A stretch of 64,000 nucleotides of DNA from JAAYCB01 sp012744395 (GTDB lineage Bacteria; Planctomycetota; Planctomycetia; Pirellulales; Thermoguttaceae): NCBI GenBank assembly GCA_028703175.1, contig JAQVNJ010000001.1, positions 124,001-188,000 of the forward strand, in the 5' to 3' direction. How positions within the stretch are numbered: position 1 is the stretch's first letter; every line of letters starts with the position of its first letter. Shown here one piece after another: positions 45,814 through 53,593 of the stretch. The notes under the pieces were generated by a model that saw nothing but the letters and a program-made list of their open reading frames with translations, searched no databases and was not told the origin of the DNA. Both the position numbers and the translations under genes were made by a program.

Positions 45814-46707
45814 GTGGATACGGTCCCTGTCGACGTGCTTCAGATCGCTGCCCGCTACCGTGCCATGGTCGACGAGGCGCTCGCATCGCGCGTGCGCTTC
45901 GCCAACGGCTGCCCCGAGCGGCTGGCGGAGGCAATTCGCTACAGCCTGCTGGCGCCGGGCAAGCGGTTGCGTCCAATCTTGGCGCTGATGGCGGCGGAGG
46001 CTTGCGGCGGGCGTTGCGAGGCGGCGCTGCCGGCGGCCTGCGCGGTTGAAATGGTTCACGCCTACTCGTTGATCCACGACGACCTTCCGGCGATGGACGA
46101 CGATGATCTCCGCCGCGGCCGGCTGACCTGCCATCGGGCGTTCGGCGAGGCGACGGCGATTCTGGCCGGCGACGCGTTGCTGACGCTGGCGTTTGAGACC
46201 CTGGCCGAGGAGGTCCAACCGCCCCAGATCGCCGCCCGTTGCTGTTCCGTATTGGCCCAGGCCTGCGGGGCGCGGGGGATGGTCGGCGGCCAGACCGATG
46301 ATATGGCGGAGGCATCGGCGGAAGAGAGTCTCCAGCGGGTCGCGTCGATCCACGCGCGCAAGACCGGGGCCTTGATCATCGCGAGCCTCCGGTTGGGGGC
46401 GCTCGTTGCCGGGGCGGATGAGTTGCGGTTGGGCGCCCTGGCGGAATACGGCCGGCATCTGGGGCTGGCCTTTCAGATTACCGACGACCTGCTCGACGTG
46501 CGCGGCGACGCCGCCCGCGTGGGCAAGCGGCTGGGCAAGGATTCCGAGCGGGGGAAGGCGACTTTTCCGGCGCTGTTGGGAATCCAGGAGAGTCATCGCC
46601 GTGCGGAGCGATTGGTGGAAGAGGCATGTGACGCGCTGGGTCCGCTGGAGGGCAAAGGCGCCGGCTTGGAAGCCCTGGCCCGACGCGTTCTGGAAAGGAA
46701 TCGTTGA
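45814..46707 (+). CDS. ispA: geranyl/farnesyl diphosphate synthase
   Basis: 297 residues from the GTG at 45814; a TTG at 45778 is an alternative. It condenses isopentenyl diphosphate with an allylic diphosphate. The first aspartate-rich motif is HDDLPAMDDDDLRRG with an insertion between the Asp pairs, typical of bacterial IspA; the second is ITDDLLDV. GGQTDDM and KRLRP are conserved. Its stop overlaps the dxs start (TGATG). Confidence 0.94.
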   Translation: MDTVPVDVLQIAARYRAMVDEALASRVRFANGCPERLAEAIRYSLLAPGKRLRPILALMAAEACGGRCEAALPAACAVEMVHAYSLIHDDLPAMDDDDLRRGRLTCHRAFGEATAILAGDALLTLAFETLAEEVQPPQIAARCCSVLAQACGARGMVGGQTDDMAEASAEESLQRVASIHARKTGALIIASLRLGALVAGADELRLGALAEYGRHLGLAFQITDDLLDVRGDAARVGKRLGKDSERGKATFPALLGIQESHRRAERLVEEACDALGPLEGKGAGLEALARRVLERNR

Positions 46708-48626
46708 TGGATGAAATGCTTGCGAAGATCCGGTCGCCCAAGGACCTCGAAGGGATGTCCCAGCAGGACCTGGGTCGATTGGCGGGCGAGATTCGCGAGG
46801 CCCTCTGCCGACTGTTGGGGAAGCGGACCGCCCATTTTGCCTCGAATCTCGGCGTCGTCGAGCTGACCTTGGCCCTGCACACGTCGTTCGATTTCCTCCA
46901 CGACCGCCTGATCTGGGACACGGGCCACCAGGTCTATCCGCACAAGCTGATCACCGGCCGCTACCAGAGATTCAGCACGATCCGCACCCGCGCCGGGTTG
47001 ATGGGCTATCCGAATCCGGCGGAAAGCGACTACGACTTGTTCATGACCGGCCACGCCGGCTGCGGCGTCTCCTCGGGGTTGGGCCTGAAATGCGCCGACG
47101 ACCTGCTGCGGTCCGGCGAGGGGCGGCATACCGTCATCGTGATCGGCGACGGGGCGTTTTCGTCGGGGATCGTGCTGGAAGCGATGAACAATGCCGGGGG
47201 GCTGAAGAAGAAGCTGCTGGTCGTGTTGAACGACAACAAGATGTCGATCTGCCCGCGGGTGGGGGGGATGGCCGATTACCTCGATCGGCTCCGGATGAGT
47301 CCCTTCTACACGGGCCTGAAGGCGGAGATCCAGCGACTGCTCAACCAGGTGCCCGTGTTCGGCGATCCGGTGGAGCGGTTCCTGTCGCAGACGAAGGACG
47401 CGATCAAGGCGGGGGTGCTCGGCGGCATGCTGTTCGAGGAACTCGGGTTCCGCTACATCGGCCCGGTCGACGGCCACGACATCCGCCACTTGCAGAAATA
47501 CCTGGCCAAGGTCCGCGATTTCGACGACCCGGTGCTGCTCCATGTGGTCACGGAAAAGGGGCGGGGATTTCCGCCGGCGGAGGAGGACCCGGTCAAGTTC
47601 CACACGCCGGCGCCGTTCGCCCGCGAGAATGGGACGCTCGTGCCGCTGAAGAGAAACGCGGCGACCTCTTACACCCGGCTGGCCCGCGACGCGATCTGCG
47701 GGGCGATGGAGCGGGACCACCGCGTTTGCGTGATCACCGCGGCGATGTGCCAGGGCAACATGCTCGAACCGGTTCGCGAGTCGTTTCCCGATCGTTTTTT
47801 CGACGTGGGGATCTGCGAGTCCCACGCCGTGGCCTTCGCGGCCGGATTGGCCAAGGCCGGCATGCGCCCGGTGGTCGACATCTACAGCACGTTCTTGCAG
47901 CGGAGCTACGACCAGATCTTCCAGGAGATTTCCCTGCAAAACCTCCCCGTCGTGCTGATGCTCGACCGGGCGGGGTTGACCGGGCCGGACGGCCCGACCC
48001 ACCACGGCGTGTTCGACCTGGGGTATCTGCGCCCGTTCCCGAATCTTGCCGTGATGGCCCCGGGCGATGCCGCGGACTTGGCGCCGATGCTCGAGCTGGC
48101 CCTTTCCCTGGACGGCCCCGCGGCGATCCGCTATCCCAAGTCCGCCGCCGAGTCGCTCCAGCGGTTTCCCACCCCGGTCTCCCTGGGCAAGGCGGAGACG
48201 GTCGAGACGGGCGACGACGGGCTGATCATCGCCTGCGGGACCGTGCTGGCCGATTGCCATCGGGCCGTCGACCTGCTCCACCGCGAGGGGCTGAATGTCG
48301 GCCTGATCAACGCGCGGTTCGTCAAGCCGCTCGACACGGATACGCTCCTGGCGGCAATCGAGACGGTGCCGTTCATCGTGACCGTCGAAGAGGGCATGCT
48401 GGCCGGCGGATTCGGCAGCGCCGTGCTCGAAGCGGCTTGCGATGCGGGGCTGGACACGACCCACTTGCGGCGGCTGGGTATTCCCGACCGGTTCGTCGAA
48501 CACGGCGACCGGGCGGAACTCCTCGCCGAATTGGGGCTGGACGCCGAGGGAATCGCCGCGGCCTGCCGCCGCTTCGCCGTGAGGCGGGAGACTGCCGCGC
48601 CGCCCCTCCGGCAGACGGCGAGGTAA
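46707..48626 (+). CDS. dxs: 1-deoxy-D-xylulose-5-phosphate synthase
   Basis: 639 residues from the ATG at 46707, with AAGGAA upstream. It joins pyruvate and glyceraldehyde 3-phosphate to start the MEP isoprenoid pathway. The thiamine diphosphate motif runs from GDGAFSSG to LNDNKMSI; the catalytic Glu is in ICESHAVAFAAGLA; MLDRAGLTGPDGPTHHGVFDL and DIYSTFLQRSYDQI are DXS-specific. YIGPVDGHD is also conserved. It follows ispA directly, giving first-step and chain-elongation enzymes of isoprenoids in one unit. Confidence 0.95.
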   Translation: MDEMLAKIRSPKDLEGMSQQDLGRLAGEIREALCRLLGKRTAHFASNLGVVELTLALHTSFDFLHDRLIWDTGHQVYPHKLITGRYQRFSTIRTRAGLMGYPNPAESDYDLFMTGHAGCGVSSGLGLKCADDLLRSGEGRHTVIVIGDGAFSSGIVLEAMNNAGGLKKKLLVVLNDNKMSICPRVGGMADYLDRLRMSPFYTGLKAEIQRLLNQVPVFGDPVERFLSQTKDAIKAGVLGGMLFEELGFRYIGPVDGHDIRHLQKYLAKVRDFDDPVLLHVVTEKGRGFPPAEEDPVKFHTPAPFARENGTLVPLKRNAATSYTRLARDAICGAMERDHRVCVITAAMCQGNMLEPVRESFPDRFFDVGICESHAVAFAAGLAKAGMRPVVDIYSTFLQRSYDQIFQEISLQNLPVVLMLDRAGLTGPDGPTHHGVFDLGYLRPFPNLAVMAPGDAADLAPMLELALSLDGPAAIRYPKSAAESLQRFPTPVSLGKAETVETGDDGLIIACGTVLADCHRAVDLLHREGLNVGLINARFVKPLDTDTLLAAIETVPFIVTVEEGMLAGGFGSAVLEAACDAGLDTTHLRRLGIPDRFVEHGDRAELLAELGLDAEGIAAACRRFAVRRETAAPPLRQTAR

Positions 48627-48710
48627 GACCGGTTGGAGCCCTTCGCTCCGTGCCAAGACTCGCCGGCCGACGCGGGCGGAAGCGGCCTGCCTGGCGATTT
48701 CGCAGCCGAC

Positions 48711-48740
48711 GGCCCCACCAAGGGCCCCACCAAGGGCCCC
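48711..48740. repeat. short direct repeat, GGCCCCACCAAG
   Basis: Two complete 12-base copies (48711-48722 and 48723-48734) followed by a partial GGCCCC. It sits in the 141-base gap between dxs and nadK. Confidence 0.6.
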
Positions 48741-48767
48741 GGCGCCAGACCTTGTTGGAGAACGTCC

Positions 48768-49610
48768 ATGCGAGTGATCATCCTGGGATTCGGGGGCCGC
48801 GAAGGAGTCGTCCGCGAAAGTGAGCGGCTCGAACCGATCATCGCCGCGCACGCCGAGATTGCCGCGATGGACTTCACCGGCGAGGCGGACCTCAGCGAAA
48901 TTGACGCCGATTACGCCGTTGTACTCGGCGGCGACGGCTCGATTCTCCGCGCGGCCCACCAAATGGGCCAGCGGCAACTGCCGGTGATTGCCGTCAATCT
49001 AGGGCGACTGGGGTTTCTGGCGGACCTTTCCCCCCAGGAATTGCCCGGTGTGCTTGAGCTGTTGGCCGAGGGGAAGCTGGAGGTTGTCGAGCATCTGATG
49101 TTCTGCTGCACGGTCGTTCGCGACGGGAAGGCGATCGAGCGGCGGCTCGGGCTGAACGAAGTCGCGGTGCAGACGGGCCCGCCGTTTGCCATCCTCGACG
49201 TGGATCTCTACGTTGACTCAGAATTGGTGACGACCTATAGTGGCGATGGCCTGATCGTGAGCACGCCGGTCGGCTCAACGGCGCACAGCCTGTCGGCCGG
49301 CGGGCCGATCTTGCGCAAGGATTTGCAGGCGTTTGTGATCAGCCCGATCAGCCCGCACACGTTGACCAACCGGCCGGTCGTCGATTCCGCCGACAGGACC
49401 TATGAGTTGATGATCTCCCGGCCGACGGACGGTTCGTCGGTGGTCGTCGATGGCCGCGTGCTGGCGGCGATCGAGCCGGGCGACCGGGTGCGGATCGAGC
49501 GCGCCGCGCCACGATTCCGGTTGGTGAAAGCGCCGGGGCACAGCTACTACCGGACGTTGCGAGAAAAACTCGGTTGGGGCGGACGGCTGCAAATTGCCAG
49601 GAAAGCATAG
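48768..49610 (+). CDS. nadK: NAD kinase
   Basis: 280 residues from the ATG at 48768, with GGAG 7 bases upstream. VLGGDGSILRAAH contains the GGDGS motif, LNEVAVQ the NE motif, and YSGDGLIVSTPVGSTAHSLSAGGPIL the catalytic Asp/substrate site; all are standard for ATP-NAD kinase. The enzyme makes NADP. It ends the eight-gene + strand run that starts at etfB. Confidence 0.95.
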   Translation: MRVIILGFGGREGVVRESERLEPIIAAHAEIAAMDFTGEADLSEIDADYAVVLGGDGSILRAAHQMGQRQLPVIAVNLGRLGFLADLSPQELPGVLELLAEGKLEVVEHLMFCCTVVRDGKAIERRLGLNEVAVQTGPPFAILDVDLYVDSELVTTYSGDGLIVSTPVGSTAHSLSAGGPILRKDLQAFVISPISPHTLTNRPVVDSADRTYELMISRPTDGSSVVVDGRVLAAIEPGDRVRIERAAPRFRLVKAPGHSYYRTLREKLGWGGRLQIARKA

Positions 49611-49782
49611 CCCCGATCGGCCGGTATGGACACCGCATGCCGCGCGGCTTCCCGCCCCCCGGGCGGCGGGCAGTCGCGAGGAATCCACTCCAGAATCACG
49701 CCGAAGGCACGCCACGGGCGAAAACGAATTGAATCGCCCCCTGGCCGAGCGGATCGGCGCCACGACTCGAAAGGAAGCGAGC

Positions 49783-50718
49783 ATGACCCGAGCAACGCTG
49801 TTTCTGCTCTCCGCGGCACTTGTCTTTGCGTCGCCGTCAAGCATCATCGCCGAACAGACCGCCAGCGACAGCGCGGAGAAGCATCTTCTCCGCTACCGCT
49901 TCGAGCCTGGGGAAACGGTCCGCTGGCAGGTGGTTCACCTGGCGAAGATCAAGACAACCGTTTCCGGCACCACCCAGACTGCCGAGACGGTGAGCAAATC
50001 GGTCAAGGCCTGGAAGGTCGTCGACGTCGACGAGCAGGGCACGGCGACGTTCGAACACACGGTCGAACAGGTCGAGATGCGGCAGAAGCTCACCGGCCGG
50101 CAGGAGGTGAGCTACAACAGCCTGACCGACAAGCAGCCCCCCCTTGGCTTCGAAAACGTCGCCAAGTCCGTCGGCACGCGGCTGGCGCTGATCACGATCA
50201 ACGACCGCGGCGAGATCGTCAAGCGAATCAACGAGAATGAAGTCACCACGAGCGACAACCAGGGGCAGATCACGATCCCGATGCCGGAAGACGCCGTGAC
50301 CGTCGGACAGTCGTGGTCGTTTCCCTATGACTTGGTCATTCCCGGCAACAATGGCACGGTGCTGAACATCAAGACCCGCCAGCAATTCACGCTCCAGGAG
50401 GTCAACAACGGGATTGCCACGATCCGCGTCGCCACGGTGATCCTCACACCGGTCCGCGATCCGGCGATCGAGGCCCAACTGATCCAGAAGGAGTCGCACG
50501 GCACCGTCCGCTTCGATATCCGGGCCGGCCGCGTGCTTGCGCAGCAGATGGACCTCGACAAGCGGGTGGTTGGTTTCACCGGCACGACCGACAGCAGCAG
50601 CCTGCACTACCTGACGCGGTTCACCGAAGACCTCCTCACCGGCAAGCAGGCGGCGGAGAATTCCACCGCGGCGGAGTCCGCGGAGGCCAAGACGGCGGCA
50701 ACCGCCGCCCTCCGCTAG
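49783..50718 (+). CDS. secreted protein of unknown function (DUF6263-like)
   Basis: 311 residues from the ATG at 49783 with AAGGA upstream. The signal peptide ends near SIIAEQ. The mature protein is beta-rich, with regular strands such as LLRYRFEPGETVRWQVVHL and AVTVGQSWSFPYDL. Its composition resembles the DUF6263 group of planctomycete secreted proteins (likeness only). The tail is Ala/Glu-rich and probably disordered. Confidence 0.7.
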   Translation: MTRATLFLLSAALVFASPSSIIAEQTASDSAEKHLLRYRFEPGETVRWQVVHLAKIKTTVSGTTQTAETVSKSVKAWKVVDVDEQGTATFEHTVEQVEMRQKLTGRQEVSYNSLTDKQPPLGFENVAKSVGTRLALITINDRGEIVKRINENEVTTSDNQGQITIPMPEDAVTVGQSWSFPYDLVIPGNNGTVLNIKTRQQFTLQEVNNGIATIRVATVILTPVRDPAIEAQLIQKESHGTVRFDIRAGRVLAQQMDLDKRVVGFTGTTDSSSLHYLTRFTEDLLTGKQAAENSTAAESAEAKTAATAALR

Positions 50719-50943
50719 CCCGGTCCAGAGCGCACGAGCATCAGACGGTTCACGCAGCCGAACCGCGTGCCGGAAGCGAACGGGTCGGAGCGGCCATTCT
50801 GCCAGCGCCGGCCCACCGCGAGGTGTGTTTGATTGCGCTGCGGTGGGGCGGCGCTGACGGTTCGGCCGCGCTAGCCCGGTCGGTTCCCTGACACGCCGCC
50901 GGCTGTGCCAGGCCGTTCGGGTTGGAACGCTTGATGCACCACC

Positions 50944-52266
50944 CTACGGTTTGACCTGGAAGCAGACGACCGACTCCATGCCCCGAATATACAACCGCCC
51001 GCCGGCGAGCGTCGGCTGCTGGGGGCGTTCGAGCTCGAGTTTCAGGTCCACTCGACCGAGTTCGTGGTAGCCCGTGCGGGATGCTTCGGCCAGCACCAAC
51101 TCGTTGTTCGCGGTCAGGGCGAAGACGAGCCCGTCGGCAATCACCAGGTTCTGCTGGTTGGTCCACTCACGGCCGGCCTGTTTCCAGAGCAGGCGGCCGG
51201 TGGGAAGATCCGTGCAGTGAAGGAATCCCGCCGTGCGGTTGCCGCCGAAACCGAACACGGCATCTTCATGGATCGCCACCGTGTTGAACATGTTCGCCTG
51301 GAGGTCGGTGCTCATGTAGACCTCGCGGCAGGTGATCTTGCCGTTTTCGGCGCGCATCTCCAGACATGCCGAAAAATCCTTGCCTTTCCCCTCGCCGGCG
51401 CAAACGAACAGCCGCGAGCCGACGGCCACCGGCGTGCTGACCAGGCCCACGCTGATCGCGGCCGGGTAGGGGTATCGCCACATGATCTGGCCGCTTTCGG
51501 CATGCACGCCGAGAATCTCCCTCGTGCCGTAGGTGGCCACGATCACCTGGGGGATGCCTGCGACGACCTGGTAGGTGAGCGAGGAGGGGGCGCCCAGCTC
51601 CCGTCCCCTCTGCGATTCTTCCACCGCCAATGTCCAGCGAACAGCGCCGGTCATCTTGTCAAGCGCGGCAAGCACGACCCGCTGGGGATTGTCCGTGGAA
51701 ACGTAGAGCGTATCGCCGACCACCAGGGGCGTCGATGCTTCGGTGCCCCAAAGTCCGTCGTCGAGTCGCCAGCGTTCGCGCCCATCGGTGCCGAGGCAGA
51801 CAATCGGGCAAATCATGTCCCAGACGTCGGTCTTGGTCGCGTAGGGGATGTAGTAGACCCGGTCGCCGTCCACCACCGGCGACGTGACCGGCCCCTTGGT
51901 GAAATGGCGGTTGGGCTTTGGGTAAAGGAGCGCCTTCCAACGCGTCGCCCCGCTGAGTGGATCGAGGCAAATCGCGTATTGCCTGTCTTCGGTCTCCGTC
52001 GCGGTGAACGCCCTGCCCCGGGCTTCGACGACGGCACTCTTGCCCGGGCCGATCTCCGCCCGCCAAAGCTCCTTCGGTCCCTCCGCCGGCCATTGGCGGA
52101 GCAAGCCGGTCGCGGGATAGACGCTGTTGCCGTGGTTTGGCAGAAATCGTTCCAGGTCGCTGCAACGGGCGTCTTGGGCCGCTACGGTGACCGCAAGCGC
52201 GGCCAGGGCGGCCATCCAGGGCAGAGTCAATCGATCGCTGGTGGTCTTCAAGTCGGCTGGTCGCAT
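50944..52266 (-). CDS. secreted PQQ-binding-like beta-propeller protein
   Basis: 440 residues from the ATG at 52266 with AGGAG 6 bases upstream. A signal peptide is followed by repeated blades ending in motifs such as AICLDPLSGATRW, AALDKMTGAVRW, LGVHAESGQIMW and CTDLPTGRLLW. These are the W-motif repeats of an eight-bladed propeller. Such planctomycete proteins often carry no PQQ-ligand residues, so a binding role is more likely than a dehydrogenase activity. Function is unknown. Confidence 0.88.
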   Translation of the reverse strand: MRPADLKTTSDRLTLPWMAALAALAVTVAAQDARCSDLERFLPNHGNSVYPATGLLRQWPAEGPKELWRAEIGPGKSAVVEARGRAFTATETEDRQYAICLDPLSGATRWKALLYPKPNRHFTKGPVTSPVVDGDRVYYIPYATKTDVWDMICPIVCLGTDGRERWRLDDGLWGTEASTPLVVGDTLYVSTDNPQRVVLAALDKMTGAVRWTLAVEESQRGRELGAPSSLTYQVVAGIPQVIVATYGTREILGVHAESGQIMWRYPYPAAISVGLVSTPVAVGSRLFVCAGEGKGKDFSACLEMRAENGKITCREVYMSTDLQANMFNTVAIHEDAVFGFGGNRTAGFLHCTDLPTGRLLWKQAGREWTNQQNLVIADGLVFALTANNELVLAEASRTGYHELGRVDLKLELERPQQPTLAGGRLYIRGMESVVCFQVKP

Positions 52267-52618
52267 CGTCTTCTCCTGTCTCCCTCACTCTCGGGGATTC
52301 CAGGTCCGGAATCCCACGGATCGGTTGGCAAAGGTGCCATTCTACCTTGGCGGCGGGGAGATTTCGCCTCGCCGCCCCGGGCGATCCACCGCCGAGGGGT
52401 AGGCAGGCGGATTCGCCCGACGCCGCTCCGCTGCCGCTCGATTCGATGCTGCGGCCGCCCGCCGGTCTGTGGGGGGCGGCGGCTCGGTCGAGGACGCGGC
52501 CCGGCGCTGTCCGGCCGTGGCGCTGACACGGCCGATTCTCCAGCGCGATTGCGATGGAGCGGAATCCCCCGGGTGCGATGGCCTGGAATGCGTTGCAGCG
52601 CGCGGCCGATCGACGGCG
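52267..52618. other. intergenic region, no gene recognised
   Basis: About 350 bases of GC-rich sequence between two genes on the minus strand. Open frames lack motifs. No hairpin or promoter was found. Confidence 0.45.
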
Positions 52619-53593
52619 TCAGTCCAAGCCAAGCCGGGTCTCGCGGCCGTGTTCGTCCAACCAGTCGAGCATCTGGCGGATGCTTCCGCGGGCCAGGCAG
52701 ATGCAGGTGTCGGCGGCTCCATAGTAGAGGTTGACAGTGTCTCCGTCGGCGCCGATCGTCTGCCCGCAAGGGAAGACCACGTTGGCCACGTCGCCGAAGC
52801 GTTCGTCGGGGGTTTCCGGGCCGAAGACCCAACAATCGCCCCGGCGGATGCAGAGTTCCGGCGATTCGCGATCGAACAGGGCCAGGCCCAGCCGGTAGAG
52901 GCATCCCGAAGACGTCGTGCGGACGCCATGGTAGATCACCAGCCAGCCCTCGTCCGTCTCGATCGGGGGCGGCGACAGGCCGATCTTGTGGGCATCCCAC
53001 CAGCCGCCGCGGCGGGCTTCCAGAATCATCGTGTGACTGCCCCAATGGCGGAGATCGGGAGAGTACGAGATCCAGATGTGCGCGCCTCGGGGGGAGATGG
53101 GGCGGTGGATCAGCGCCCAATGCCCCCCGATCCGGTGCGGCAGGAGCGCCGCGTCCTTGTCTTCGGGGGGGAGGATTTCGCCATATCTCTCGAAGGTCTG
53201 GAAGTCCTCGGTCAGGGCCAGGGAGACGCCCGGGCCGCCGCGCCCGTAAGAAGTGAAGACGACGGCGTATTTCTTCAGCTCGGACACGAACGTAATGCGG
53301 GGGTCTTCGATTCCCCACTCCTCGGCGATCTTCGCCGGGTTCGGCGCCAGCGTGGGTTGCGGATCGATGATCCACCCGTCGACTCCGTTAGCCGACCGCG
53401 CGGCGCACAAGTGCGAAAGCCCGCGGCGGTCTTCCACCCGGCAAAGCAGCAGGGTGCTGCCGTCCGCGAGCAACGTCGCCGCGGCGTTGAACACGGTGTT
53501 GATGGGATAGGGCCAGTCGTCCGCCGCCAGGATCGGATTCTTTTCGTGCCGCGTGAAGATCGCCTCGCGGTGTTTGAAGCATGTGCTGCTCAT
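52619..53593 (-). CDS. GH130-family glycosidase/phosphorylase
   Basis: 324 residues. HEKNPILAADDWPYPINTVFNAAA is the GH130 N-terminal motif, and WGIEDPRITFV carries the acidic residue used as general acid. GGWWDAHKIG and DEGWLVIYHG are further family motifs. Members phosphorolyse or hydrolyse beta-mannosides, for example mannosyl-oligosaccharides. No signal peptide, so cytoplasmic. The start overlaps the preceding gene's stop (ATGA), coupling it to a glycosyltransferase. Confidence 0.92.
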   Translation of the reverse strand: MSSTCFKHREAIFTRHEKNPILAADDWPYPINTVFNAAATLLADGSTLLLCRVEDRRGLSHLCAARSANGVDGWIIDPQPTLAPNPAKIAEEWGIEDPRITFVSELKKYAVVFTSYGRGGPGVSLALTEDFQTFERYGEILPPEDKDAALLPHRIGGHWALIHRPISPRGAHIWISYSPDLRHWGSHTMILEARRGGWWDAHKIGLSPPPIETDEGWLVIYHGVRTTSSGCLYRLGLALFDRESPELCIRRGDCWVFGPETPDERFGDVANVVFPCGQTIGADGDTVNLYYGAADTCICLARGSIRQMLDWLDEHGRETRLGLD

